Shown here piece after piece: positions 10,600-24,400 of a stretch of DNA of 64,000 nt (the first letter of the stretch is position 1; every line of letters starts with the position of its first letter). Origin of the DNA: Panonychus citri (Eukaryota > Arthropoda > Arachnida > Trombidiformes > Tetranychidae); NCBI RefSeq assembly GCF_014898815.1, contig NW_026515468.1, forward strand, positions 744,001-808,000, read 5' to 3'. The notes beneath the pieces were generated by a model that made no database searches, had not been told where the DNA came from, and was given only the letters and a program-made list of their open reading frames with translations. A program made the translations under genes and the position numbers.

Positions 10600-13174
10600 G
10601 CAAGTGAATTATTTTCAGTTAACCTTGTATATTACATTGGAAGATTGAGAGAGAGAGAGAAGATTATTTTTTCTCTTCTCTCTCCTTTATTTCCTTCTCC
10701 TCCTCTTCTAACCTCCTCCACCTTATCCTCCTCACAAACCTTATCTAATTCAATTGAATATTAAATTTGACTTTGATATGAACATTGATGATATTAATAG
10801 TGAGTAGAAGTGTCTGACAAGCAAACAAATGAACAATGTTCAGAGAATGATAAAGAATCTAAATTATTGGGTATTCGTTTTATGTGTATAAACGTGAATA
10901 GAAAATTTATTCATCTCTCCCCCTCTCCCTCTCATTCTGTCACTTAAAATAATCCAGAATAATAGAAATAATAAAAAGTCATTTGTTGATCCTATTGATT
11001 TTACTTTTTCATGGTTCTCTCTCTCTCTCTTCTCATCTTTATCTCCCTAATTTATTTCTCTCTCCATAAGTACTAGTATTAATGTTACTGCTGCTTCTTG
11101 ACTTCACCAGCAGTTCAAGTAGAGCCTCAAATCGATCCATTTTTAAACTCCCTTCTGTTTCCTTCTCAACATCGTTCTGACTTTTCTATTCACATTTCCT
11201 CCTATTTTTGCCTCATTCTTTTTCTTTGTTATCATCATCTCGTTCTTCATCTTACCCTCCCTTCCCATTTCTGCCTCCTCCCTACCAACCTTTTTGTTAC
11301 CTGTTTTCTTTTATCACACACACACACTCTCTCTCTCTCAATCCTCTTTTTACTTTCATGGACTCATTTAGATTCCTCTCTCTTCCCCTAATAATATATA
11401 TTATTGAGCATTTTTCTCTTGATCATCTTTTTCTTCACCTTATCTTCATCTTTACATTTTCTACATAACAATTTTCGTGGCTTATTCAATCATGATAAAC
11501 ACTCATTGTATCTTTTTCTGTCTATTACACAACATTTTCCCTTCTTTGATGATAGAAAATAATTCTTACAATGAAACATTTCCACAATGAAGTTCATTTA
11601 AAATTGATACAATTAATTACTATCAATTTGTGTGTACGTTGATACATGTATTAAATGATGAATAGGAAACAAGAAAAACAAAATATATATATTGAACATC
11701 CATATATTGAATAGTCATTACCATTACTCTAATAATGAAAGTAGTAAAGTTACAATATGTTTGTAATCATAATGATGATGAAAAACTATTACACCTGAAA
11801 ATCAATAGTTAGTGAGAGTTGTGTGTGTGAGAGAGAAAGAGGGAGAGAGACTCACCATGAAAACTTAGATGATTTTTTTACTGGTACCATGGGGATGAAG
11901 GGAGTTTGGTGGAAGGTGAAAATTACAATTTAAACATTACCTTTAATTGTTCATTTAAATGTAACACTTTTCTATTCTGATATAAACATTGATGATCGTT
12001 AATGATGTTGATTGTGAAAGTGTGAGTAGTGATTAAAGATAATCTGGTTTTCTGGTTTTCTTTTTTTTCTCTCTCTTGTTTACTATTTTTTTCTTCTTTT
12101 TTTATCCGTTCGTTTCAATGATCATTCGTTGGAACGAAACAAAATTGATAGTTTCTACTACTTTGTTATCAATTCTTTTTTATTGAAACGAGTTTTTTTT
12201 TTCTTCTCTTCGTAACCAAATCATCATTTACTTATTTAAATCAATTAGTTTTTTCGCTGTAATAGATTCCCTCCTCTGTATTTTTACTCAATATGGACAA
12301 ACATCATTTTCTCTTTACCTTCATCATGTTTTTTTCTCTTCTTCAGGCTCATTCTTATTCAATCTAACTGGTTTGTCTCGTTTTTTTCACCATGAGTTTA
12401 CCTTATCATCTTCTCACTCTCTCATGAAGATACGTTGAAAAATATAATAACTTGTCTTCCTTGTAACATCAGAATCGATTTAATCGAAACACTAACCTCG
12501 TCTCTTTATTTATTATTATTTCTCATTTCTTGTTATCATTTAATTCAGCAATTTTTTATGATTTATTTTCTATTCTTTTTGGTTGATTACCTTTTGATTC
12601 ATCATCATCATCATCATCATCTACCTCTTTAAGTATAAGTAGTTAATACAAGTACTTCAAAATGGATGAGGATGATGATAGAGAGAAAAAAGTTTCAAGT
12701 TTATTATTTCTTTTTGCTCTTTTCAATAATCGCAATAGACTTTGCAAATCTCTCAAAGCATTTTGATAACATGAAGAAGAAAACACTTTCACGATTACAG
12801 ATTGAAATGGTTAATTGTTTATTGTAAATTGTAATTTGCAATCATGCAATTGCCTTGTTTTCTTTCCCTCTTTTGCTACTAATTACCTTTATTCATTAAT
12901 GATTACTCTGCAAATTGATTCAGCCAGAACTATTAACCATCAAAAAAAAAAAGGTCAATCAGTTATTTTTATTAACCCGTTGATCATTAAGCTTGAATTG
13001 GACATTATTGTAACATTGTTGATTCTCATTCTTCCCCTGTCTCAATATCTTTTCTTGAGCATCCTTTTCATTTTCTTTTCTTCTACATATCAACTCTCAT
13101 CCTCAATCAGATATAATAATCTGAAGATTTGATTGAAGAAAGGAGACAAAAGTTCTGAGAAACTCTGAATTCCA

Positions 13175-13175
<1 letters not shown>

Positions 13176-13227
<52 letters not shown>
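13176..13227. repeat. (TC)n microsatellite
   Basis: About 50 bp of uninterrupted TC dinucleotide within the giant intron. Confidence 0.95.
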
Positions 13228-13232
<5 letters not shown>

Positions 13233-14977
13233 CATGGTTTCATCATCATCATGATTGTTATTGTTGTTATGTAATTGTCAACATTATTCTAATTGCACTT
13301 CATTTGCAAAAACATCAAAATTTGACTTTTATTTTTCTCCATCTTTTTTTCTTGTGTATTTATTGTATTTTATCAACATTTCATCCCGTTTCTTTTTCCC
13401 TATTATATGTTTAATATAATGAATAATAATAATACTTTATTATCATTATTGATATCTTTCAAACAATTTATCTGTAAAGGATGGATGATGACGATGATGA
13501 AAGGAAGACGAAAAAGAGGAAAAAAAGTTCTGATAAATGTTTCAAAGATTCTGGTTTATAAACTCAATCAATTTCTACTATTATATGTTGACTGTTAAGA
13601 AACAAATATCATGTATTATTGGTTATCATGATAAATTGGGTTAAAGTAATTCAGTTTTCACTCTGTGCCAGAAAATAAGAAACTTCAAGTTTGCTCAGTT
13701 GTGTGGTGGTAACAAGAAAAAAAAACCCACCATGAATAGAGAGATGGAAACTAAGAATGTGTGAAATTTTTGGTTACTCTTACTTTTTGTGCTTTATGAA
13801 TTTTTTTCTTCCATGATAATGATGATGACGATGACGATGATGATGATGATGATACTTATATCATTTCCTTAATACCCAGAGGAATAACTTTACCATGATG
13901 ATCCTGAAAGTATCATTAATAGATTTCCAACTTTCTAATTAAGCAACTTGAATTAATTGTCAACCCTTTTTCCCCTATTAATTTATCATTAAAATGTTGA
14001 TGATTGTTATCATGATTACCATGATAAACTGAATTGTAAGGAAAAAAAAATCTCACCGTAAACCTAAAACTTGAAACAATGTTAATAATGCTAATTGAAT
14101 GAGTGTTGGTTTAATCAAGAATTTTTTTTTTCCTTCTAATTTGCTTCATTTCAAATAAATTGTTTCATCCAACTCATGAGTTATCTTCATGGTGAAAAAA
14201 AGGGGTTTGTTGTTTCATCTCTCATGTAATATTATTATTATTATTATTGAGGTTCTCTCGTCTTTCCTTTTCCATCAAGTCTTTTCCAGTGCAATGATGA
14301 TGAAAATGAATCCATTATACTTAAAACTTTTCTGCTAATAGTTTATAATGAGTGTGAGTTGATCATCATCATGAATATTACCATGTTATCAAAAGCATTT
14401 TAACATGTAACCTGAACATGTTGCTACTCTCTCAATGTTGATACGTTGGTGATGATGATGGTGAGTGTTGATGCTACTTATACTGTTGGCAATGTTGTAC
14501 AATGTGTGTGTGTGTGTTTCTGTATTTCAGAGGAAATTATTCTGTACCATGTATCTGAGTAAAGAAAAAAAAATGATTCAAGTTTATGTAAAATTTTGTT
14601 GCTGTTTCAGGTTTACATTCCTATGGCTGAATCATTCTTGGATGTTGATTGTTTTCTTGGATGAGATCCCAAAAAACACACACACACAACCATGAATCTC
14701 TCCCCATGAACACATACATTCACACCGAGTGTTATATACACTTGATACTGAATTTACTTAAATACTCACAGAGTATTAACATGATTATTATGATAACTAT
14801 TAGTGAATTACATTAAATGAACCATCTTTTTCACTTGCTACGTCTTGAAACAATTTCCCTCTCATATTATACATTAAATGAGTGTTGACATCGATACTTT
14901 TTTTTCTTGCTGTATTTTAATATTTTTCTGCTCGTATTCAAGGTTATTTTTACTGGTGCTTGATTATTATGATTATC

Positions 14978-15008
14978 ACGATGATGATGATGATGATGAT
15001 GATGATGA
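14978..15008. repeat. (GAT)n microsatellite
   Basis: About ten consecutive GAT units; one of the longer examples of the trinucleotide repeat scattered through the giant intron. Confidence 0.9.
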
Positions 15009-18000
15009 TATAATATTGTAGGGGAAAAGTTGTAGCATGAGTTGATTTTGCTCGATATTTAATTGAAATGATAAGATTTTGAAAGAGTAAAAAAAACGTT
15101 CAATGTCATTTTTTAATTAGCTACTTGATAGTTTTGTTAAATTTACTACTAATTGGCTGCAAAGTTATTCTGATCATTTTTAACGCTAATTAGCTGAACA
15201 ACATATTAACCCAATCACTAAAAAAATTCAGAACTTTCTCTCAATGTTATCTTAGTTTTTCATCATCATGCGATGATGATGATGAATTGATGCTATATAA
15301 TACATGTAATCATATATATAAACCGATAATATTATTGTTGAAATGACTTTGAACTTTTTTTTCATTCATTTTTTGCCTACAAGCGGAAGCGGAAATAACA
15401 ACCTTATCCTGTAATTAAAGTGAATGTAAAGATTGAAAATGAAACTAAATTAAACATTAACTGTAACATTGTTATCATTAATGGACTGACGTTTGATATT
15501 TTATCATTATTTTTATTATTTCCATGATTATTAACATTGTTCTGTTTGTATATTGAATTTATCATTTTTCATTCATTTTTTAGTCTCACTCACTCTCACT
15601 CTCTCTCTCTCTCTCAAATTTTCAATCTCCATCTTTTCTATCATCATTTTTCAAGCTATTACCTATTTATTGTGATGATCAATTGAATTGAATTGAATTG
15701 TATATGGAAACTTCTTACTCACACTTTGTCATCAACTAAATGTTATATTGATTTGACATATGATGATAATGATAATGACGATTCTGTTGGTGTTTACTCA
15801 GTAATATGATGTTTTTCACCCAGAATTCAGTTAATATGAAAAGCCTATAACTTATTTCAATATATTACTTGCAGCTTTTTATTTATCATCATCATCATCA
15901 TCATTTCAAATATCTACCTGTTTTAGCACAATTGAACTGACTCACTCTTTTTACCTGAGCTTTTGCATCTGTTCCCATGTTGATTGTTATTTAATTTTTA
16001 CTTCTCATAATATTAAATAATAATTATACATTTTCGATATTGTATTTGTGTAATATTGTCAAGGTGCACATTCCCATGTTGATTATGGATTAGTTTTGAT
16101 GATTGAGTTGCAATCATCATTTGTTGCTTATTATTTGCAAACTTATTGTTTATTTGAACAATTTGAATCTTTCTCTCTTTCTTTATGATAATTGGATTTA
16201 ATTTGCAAATTAGTTTCCCAATAAAGATGATAAACTTTGCTTTATCATCTTTACCAATCATCATTAACATTACCTTGATTATTTCTCTCTATCTGAATAG
16301 GATTCTGGTTATGATTATTAATATCATATTATTTTTCTTCAATCATTTCCAATCTGATCAAACGAAAACTTTTAATCATAAATCATCATAATCACAATCA
16401 TAAATCGCATTTATCAACATCTCATGTAAATTAGTTTGTTTTTGTTGTTGTTTTTTCACTAATTAACCTAAAAACCCGTTTAAACCTTTGCTACTTGTAA
16501 TTGCATCATTTTCATGTTGATCTAACTATTTGTTTGAACAGAATTTCATATTGTAATAATAGTTCATTGAGCTTATTCAGGATGAAATTGAATAATTAAA
16601 ATTTAAACTACCATCATCAAGATTAGTCTCTATTACATTAACCATCCCTTAACATGTTTCCTCATTGATGATGATTACTTTACTTTATTTTATGTTTTTA
16701 TTCATAAAATAATGTTTATATTTCATCAATAATGATCATGTTGATAATAATTAGCATGTTAATGTATCTCACCCGTGTAAATTAATTTACATATAACGTG
16801 TTTGTTTGCAAACATTTGACATAACCTTGATGATTATCCCACAAAGTACAATGCAAACTAATCTTAATTAGTTATATATCTGCACAATTAGTCCGCAAGT
16901 ACTAATATTGTTGATTTACATTTTGCATATTTGATGATGACGATGATCATCATTACGACGTGTCCATTTGCTAACGTGCTAATTATTCAAATAAGGTAAA
17001 AAGTTAGTCAACAAGCAAAGTTAATGAAGTAATTAAATGTTGGATTTTTCATCAAAGGAAAATGAACTTTTCATTGATGATTTTTTATATTGTCTTTTTT
17101 TTTCTTGTCTTATTCGCTCACACTATTGATAATACAATAAGAAGTCAACTTGTTCAAGTTTCTTCCTCTTCATGATGATGATGATGAGCACTCTTGCTCC
17201 TCATCATTATTTTTACGACACAAAATTATTTCAAACTTAAGACAAGCAATGATTTGTGCTTGCTTAAGCATAGGGCTTGGAGCTTTGATCCACTTTGGTG
17301 ATACACTAAAAGGGAAAAAGCAAAGGAAACTTGAAGTAAAAACCAATGGAGCAAAGTTTCCGTTTTCATCTTCATCATCTCCCCTTCTCCTTCACACTCA
17401 TCGTCTTCTTTTTGATGACATTTCCTAGATGATTTGCAATGTGTAATCATCATCATTAACACCATATCTCACCCTTTTCTCCCTTGAAAATCATCCTCAT
17501 TAACTGAACTTCTCTTTTTCCTCGAGTCAATGACAGGTCCTCGAACAAATTCTTGACGATTTTATTTTCTTTCTTTTTCTCTTTCCTTCTCTCAAAGTTC
17601 TGTGATTGTTGATTTCTATCGGATGATATTGGATTTTTGCGATCATGTGAATCTCAGAGTTTTACAAGAAAAGATGAGCTTTTTTTCCAATTCTTTTGGA
17701 AAATCTCTTCAATTTGCCCCCCTCGCTTTCTTGATAATTTTTTATTAATCACCATGATGAGAATATCATCTCTGGTTATCTGCATCATATTCATCATGTT
17801 GATAACTTCATCATGATTTTTTTTACCTCTTTGTTTACCTTAGCTTGTGTTTCTTGGATTGATTAAATTGAATGGTTCATTTAATCATGAATGCTACTCT
17901 GTAATATCCTGAACAATTTTGCAATCTATTCGTGATTCTGCCAAGAAAAGTTGAACATCATCTTTTTATCATCATATTCATTATGATGTTGATGATTATG

Positions 18001-18730
18001 ATCTTGAGTAATAAAGGGAGAAGGTAATGAGTGAGCATCTTTAAGGGAGGGGGTTCAAATGAGGACCTGTCATCCTATTCATAAGTGATTCTCATTTTTT
18101 GACATTGAAACGGCTTCTGTTTTTTTAATCATTTCTCTGAAACATATACACGAGTTACTCTGCTAATTAAGAGTTATTTAGAAATGCTTGTTTCTCCCTG
18201 ATGATGATGAAGGAGGAGGAGGATGAGGGAGGCTTTTTCAATCTTCTTTTGCAATAGAGATGAAAATGATGAAGAAAGAAGATAAAAGAAGATAAAAGAA
18301 ATGGCGAAGAAGATGATGATAGTGATTATGATGGAGATAAATAGACAGTTGAGATGAAATGGGTGAGGGAGCAACAGAGTAAATATGATGACGAAATGCT
18401 AATACACTTGATCCAAGGATTCATCTGATTTCGGGTTTCCTTGATTCTGGCTTCACTCCCATTGAACTGGTGATTTTACCCGGCGAAAAAAAAGATGCAA
18501 GCAAAGGATGAGATGCGAATTTTCAGTGCTCACTTTTTTCTTCGTCTTTTATCATCATCATCATCGTCGTCATCATCTTTTTTACTCTTCACTTTCTTGC
18601 TTCCAATTTTCTTCCTCAAAATCATATATCCTCCACTGATTTCTATGAATCTACTCATTATTGTGCTCATAATTATAATCATAACAATATTACTTTCATT
18701 TCTTTCACCTCACGCCATATCTTCCTTACA

Positions 18731-18760
18731 TCATCATCATCATCATCATCACCATCATCA
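18731..18760. repeat. (CAT)n microsatellite
   Basis: About ten CAT units with one CAC interruption. Confidence 0.9.
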
Positions 18761-21114
18761 TTTGATTGTATTGAGCAACTTTATTGCCTTGGTTTATGAA
18801 GGGTAATGTCGATATTGTTAATGTCGTTGAGATTAACACTATCAAACTGTGAGTTGAATATATTGTTGTTATTATGAACATAAATCATAAATGAGGCTCA
18901 ATCTGTGTATAAATCATCATTATTATATTATATTTGTTAGTTGGTTGAACTAGATTAAAGGATAACAATTAACTAATATCCTTTTTTCTAACTTGATTAA
19001 CAATACGCTGGTAAGATTAACAAGTAACTTGGATCTTTTATAATTTTTCGTTGATGATTCAATTTTCATATTTACCATAATTTACCAATCTTATTATTAG
19101 TTGATCAATTTTAATGATAATTTGCTGATTAAATTATAAGAGTACCACCAATGTTATATTCATATCTTATTATACTATACTCATTACAATTGATTAGTAA
19201 TTCACAATTGAAATTGTAATTGAAATGACAACACAATTAACCGAAACTATTAAGGGGATATAATTTTGAATCTCAATTACAATTTCTATTATTATTATCA
19301 TGATGATATTATTTATATTTATTGTAAATATATTGAAATAATGATGAAAAATATACAACTGAATTAAATTTAAAAGTAAAATTTAATCAATTGGCTTACA
19401 ACAATCAAACAAAGTAAACAAATTGTTGTGTATTAACCATGATTAACATAATATAATCATGATAATAATAATACTAATAAAAAGAGTCAAGTTAAATTAA
19501 ATATTATTACCTTGATGATATTAGCAAATTGTGATAATCAAGAGAAAGTAAAAACAATAATCAATTTGTGATTCTTTTCACAATGACATGTAAATTGTAT
19601 TGTTGATTAGTAAATTACTGTTGATTTTGAACATTTTTATGTTGATTGTGTGTCTCTCACTATTAGTATTTTGTTTCTCTCTCTCTCTCTCTCTCTCTCA
19701 CCAATTCCACAATCAATGATGAAATCGTGAAGACAATGATGATTATATATCCTGATGAAAATTGAATAGCAATCGATTGATAATATAATCTAATTGCTTA
19801 TTATCTGTGATAAATGTAGATTGACAGTTTAAGTAATAATATATGTCTATGATTGATTCAATGATAAATTGAATCAACTCTTTTACCTGAATGTTACTTG
19901 AACGATAATAGTGTTTCTCACTAACCAATTGGATGATTTGATGAAGATAAAAGATGATAATCGTGCGATGATGATGATTATCAGGGATCAACACAACTGA
20001 ATTTATATAAAGATTATCATTTTATTACATATTGTATCAATATCCATTGAGAAACCATTTGGATATTATTGGTTTATTATATTGCCATTTATTATCTCTC
20101 AGATCAATATGATTGCTATATTATCAAAGTGTATAAACACTGATCATCTTGGTCTAATCAATCGTAGACTAATTTGATTTAATGAATCAATTTTAATATT
20201 TTTATCGATTGTTGAAAAAACTTTACTACCAATAGAAATGATCATGTTGCAATTGACTGAGAATTGGAATCGATCAATATTATATTTAATTATTGTCTTA
20301 ATGATCACTAATTAGTTGATTATATTCAGTTAATCGCTTTTTAGTCTTAATTGATTGTCTATCTCTCAATCTAATGACATCTCTTGATAACTTGAAGAAA
20401 TTTTCACATTTTTACATTTTCATCCTTATACTTTTGAGGGCCGATGATGATGATTATTGTCTTCATCTTCATGACTGATGAATTGCACTAACGAGACAAT
20501 AATCATGGTGATAATTAGTATTTTGACAGAATCAATATAATCGATCGATACTATTATCATTTTGTTAATTTTTCCCCTCCCGCTCCACCTCCTTCTCTAT
20601 CATAATATGAAGATATTGTTAATTATTGGATAGCGAGGGAGTCAGAGAAATGATGTCTCTCTCCCTCTTCGTATAAATGATGATTATGATGATAATGATG
20701 ATAAAGATTGAGGTTCTCATTTATGTCTGAGTTATGAGGATACATAAGTTGATTATTTTGTCTTCTTCTGATTACTTAATCATTTTACTTGAATGATTAG
20801 TTTGATTGTTATATTAATAGTAATCATTTAATTGAAATTGAATTGAGATAAGATTTCCACCTCTCAATTAACCTTTTACTCTCTCACTCCCTCGCTCTAT
20901 CATCTTCCATTTCATATTCTTAATGATGATAATTATCCGTCATTGATGATTTTTCATGTTTTCTTCTCTCGCAATCATAATCAATACAATAAATTACAAT
21001 TAACAATGTTCCATGATGATTATCGTTAATTGCGAAGCTTAATTTGTTTTTTTTTGCACCGGAAATTTACTCCCAACCAATCACAATCTATTACACTCAT
21101 GTTAAACAAGCGGG

Positions 21115-21140
21115 AACAAACTTTCTTACGAAAGTTTGTT
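21115..21140. repeat. perfect 11-bp inverted repeat with 4-nt loop
   Basis: AACAAACTTTC at 21115-21125 and its exact complement GAAAGTTTGTT at 21130-21140 enclose TTAC. The function is unknown. It sits just upstream of a long polypyrimidine tract. Confidence 0.8.
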
Positions 21141-21228
21141 AAGGTTGTTTGAGAGACCCGTGGATTTAGGATAATTAAATGAGAATCATTCTTTTAAATG
21201 ATTTCTTAATAATGGATTCGAAAATAAA

Positions 21229-21400
21229 CTCTTCTCTTCTCTCTTATCTCTTCTCTTCTTTCTCTCTCTCTCTCTCCTCCTCTCTCTCCTCTCTCCTCTC
21301 TCTCTCATCCTCATCCTCCTCTCTCCATTCATACTCTCTCCTCATCCTCTCTCATCCTCTCTCCTCCTCTCTCCTCCCATACTCTCCTTCCTCTGTCTCT

Positions 21401-21440
<40 letters not shown>

Positions 21441-21450
21441 TCTCTTCTTT
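21229..21450. repeat. long polypyrimidine (TC-rich) tract
   Basis: About 220 bp almost purely C and T on the plus strand: TCTC, TCC and TCTTC units with only scattered A and one G. The strand asymmetry is extreme. The Ser/Leu open frame through it is an artefact of composition. Confidence 0.9.
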
Positions 21451-24400
21451 GAATTTAGCGCTCTTAAAAGTCAACTGCGCTTATGTAATATAAATTTGAA
21501 TCTGAATTCTCATGAATGGGTGCTCAGAGTTCGACTAATTTTCCGTTTTGTAGGATTTTTAACTGAATTTTTTGTTACCTTAACATTTCATAGACTCCTC
21601 TTAGCCTGAGCATAATCTTAACTGAAAAATCCACCTTATCTTATTCATATTTATGATGATTGTAGGTTTACTTTGATTCAGTTTAAAATTTTCTTCAATT
21701 TCTACATTTGATTAAATTAATTGCCCATGAAACTTGTTATTGTTTTATGATTTTTTTTTGTTTACCATTAAGACGTAGTTAATTTTAATATGTATTGACA
21801 ATTGATTGTTAAATTGATTACCAAAGTTACAATACAATTAACAGTCTGAAGAGGTTACTCATAAAATGATGACGATTCTGATTTTTGATACAGATAATAA
21901 ATTAAAATTAATCATCCATAATTAATAATCTTAAATTTGTATACACAGACACATCGATGAACATGTGATCTTTTCTTTACCTTTGTGACAGTTAATTCAA
22001 TTATCATGGATAGTAATCAACTAATCCAGTTCTTAATTGATGATAAAACAATAGTTAATGTCAAATCTAACAAATCGTTAATCCAATCTTGATCGTGTTA
22101 GCACTTAAAGTGACTGATATTGACAAATATATATTTTAATTAATGGTTAATCATGATAATGTTAATCGTGAATATCAAAGTTCCCCTGATTTAACAATTG
22201 GTAAATTGATATCATTTGATTTCTGTTTGACTCTCCTGGTAAAAGTATTGACATGATTGTGTTGATGAAAAATAATTAATGGCAATGATGAAGATACATT
22301 TTTGGCTCCTTCATTACCAGAAGCTGAAATTATTGCTTTGGGAGTTTATTATTAACTCAATACTTAGATTATCGTAGTTAACCTGAGGCTTAATAATATT
22401 TTGGGCGTTGGGTCGTTGGAGAGAAAAAAGAAAACAAATTAAAAGAAAACACTAATAACGACGAAGAATCTAAATGATTGAAGTCTTGATCATAATTTTT
22501 TTTCTCTTCTTCGATGAGAGAAAGAGAAATGAAGAGAAAACTGGGTTAGGAACGAAAGAGGAAAAACGGAAGATAGGAAGAGAGAAAGAGAGTGAGAGAG
22601 TGAGAGAGTGAGTAAGCCATAATTCATCGATCATCGTTATCATCTTAACTAATACTATCGAACCAGTTTTGTTACCTGAAAAAATCTTCTTTTCAACGCA
22701 ATAGAAGATAATGAAGAAGAAAATCTTCTTAATATATTTTCTCTTCCTTCATCTTGCATTTTGTTTCTTGTAAGGTAAATTGTTCGTTATTCTCTCACCT
22801 TTAAGTCGTTGTCAGGCTAATTTCATCTTCTCATCCTCATCATCATCTCTTACAAGGATTCAAGATGATTTGACCTCAATCTTTTCCCTTTAAAAGACAT
22901 TTAACCTTGCCCTTTTATCTCCCTCTCTCTCTCTTCTCTTCTCTTCTCTTCCTATTTACCTGGGATCTTCTTACCTGGCCGCCCGTAGTCCTCTTAACCT
23001 CCTCCTCCTTTTTTCCTTATCACCATCATCATCATCTTGTTATATCTTGTTTGAGACAAATTAATGCGGTTTTCTGTTGACTATCATTGAATTTACCTGG
23101 GCAACGGTTTATGTGTAACCTTTGCAACTTTAATTTAGCAAAAGAGAAAAAAAAAGTTAAATCTTTGCAATAAAAAGTTCAAGTTTATTGCATTTGCAGT
23201 AACAATTCAGTTGATCCACCATGTAACTAAATCTATACACTGAACTTTTTTTTCACGCATCCTTAAAATGATGTCCATAATATTCATAATGGTGATATTT
23301 TTATTATTTTCATCATCACTTAGTGACCCATCATAGGACCATTAACCTTAAAAGAGTAGGCGTATTGTGGGTGAAGTAAGATGATGATGTCTTCTTACCT
23401 TATGAATACTTTGAACATACTAAAGTATTATCATGATGATAACATATATTTTAAAAGTTCAAAAAGGTTACCTGTCTTTTTTTCAGGTAAATTTTCAATA
23501 ATAAATAAGTAGCTTGTTGTATGTGTACCCAGTTGATAATCGTCCAACCATTTATCTGGCCATTTTAAATGCTTTTCATAGTTAATCTTGTTCAAATTTG
23601 TTTCCTTTCCATCATCATCATCATCATGAGCTTGATTTTTTATATTAAATTTCTTGTTTTTCTCATTCTGTTGACTTTTTTAACCAAATCATCATCATCA
23701 TCATCATCCAATATATGATTACGTTAATGCAGAATCAGCATTTAACAGCATCAAAAGTAAATCAAAAACCCTTCAGGGTAAAAAGTTTTAAAATAAGATC
23801 TGAAAAAGCATGATGATGATTCTGATGATGCAAAAGAAACAGGAGTAAGTAAAACATACAATCAGCTCAGTTTCGATATCAAATTAATCATAAATGTGAA
23901 AAAAAGAGTAGATAACATGATAAAACTCTTATATTTATCTCTCTGTGATAGATTTAAATTAAATTGAATAAGAATATCAGAAAATGATGATGATGATGAT
24001 GATAAAAAAGTTCCAATGTTATTTGAAAAGAGAAAATCAATATAATTAAATTTAACGGTTTTCTGTCAAATTATGATGATGGTGATGATTATCTTTGATG
24101 ATCATCAGTATAATGAGTGTTAATTTTTTCCAATCAACTATCAACTATCATCTCTCAATCTTGAATATCTTTTTTTTTATTGATTATTGTATTTAGATTA
24201 ACTGATTAACTATCTTACTTGTAATTACAATAGTTAATTGTTATGCTCATTATAAAAGCCAACTAAATGTTAACCTTGTTGGTCTTTAATCAAGACAAAT
24301 TAACGTTAACCATCATCAATAAATATGCTTGTAATTGTTGGTAAATTGTAATGATTCCCTTTCATTGTTTCCCAGCTTTTACATTGTATTGTTATAGTTG

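Noticed and set aside
10600..10764. C-terminal tail of the same frame
   Set aside because: Follows the proposed splice donor and becomes pyrimidine-repeat translation (Ser/Leu/Pro).
13176..13227. Regular TC and CAT repeats as a CRISPR-like or satellite array
   Set aside because: They are simple microsatellites without spacers; the organism is eukaryotic.
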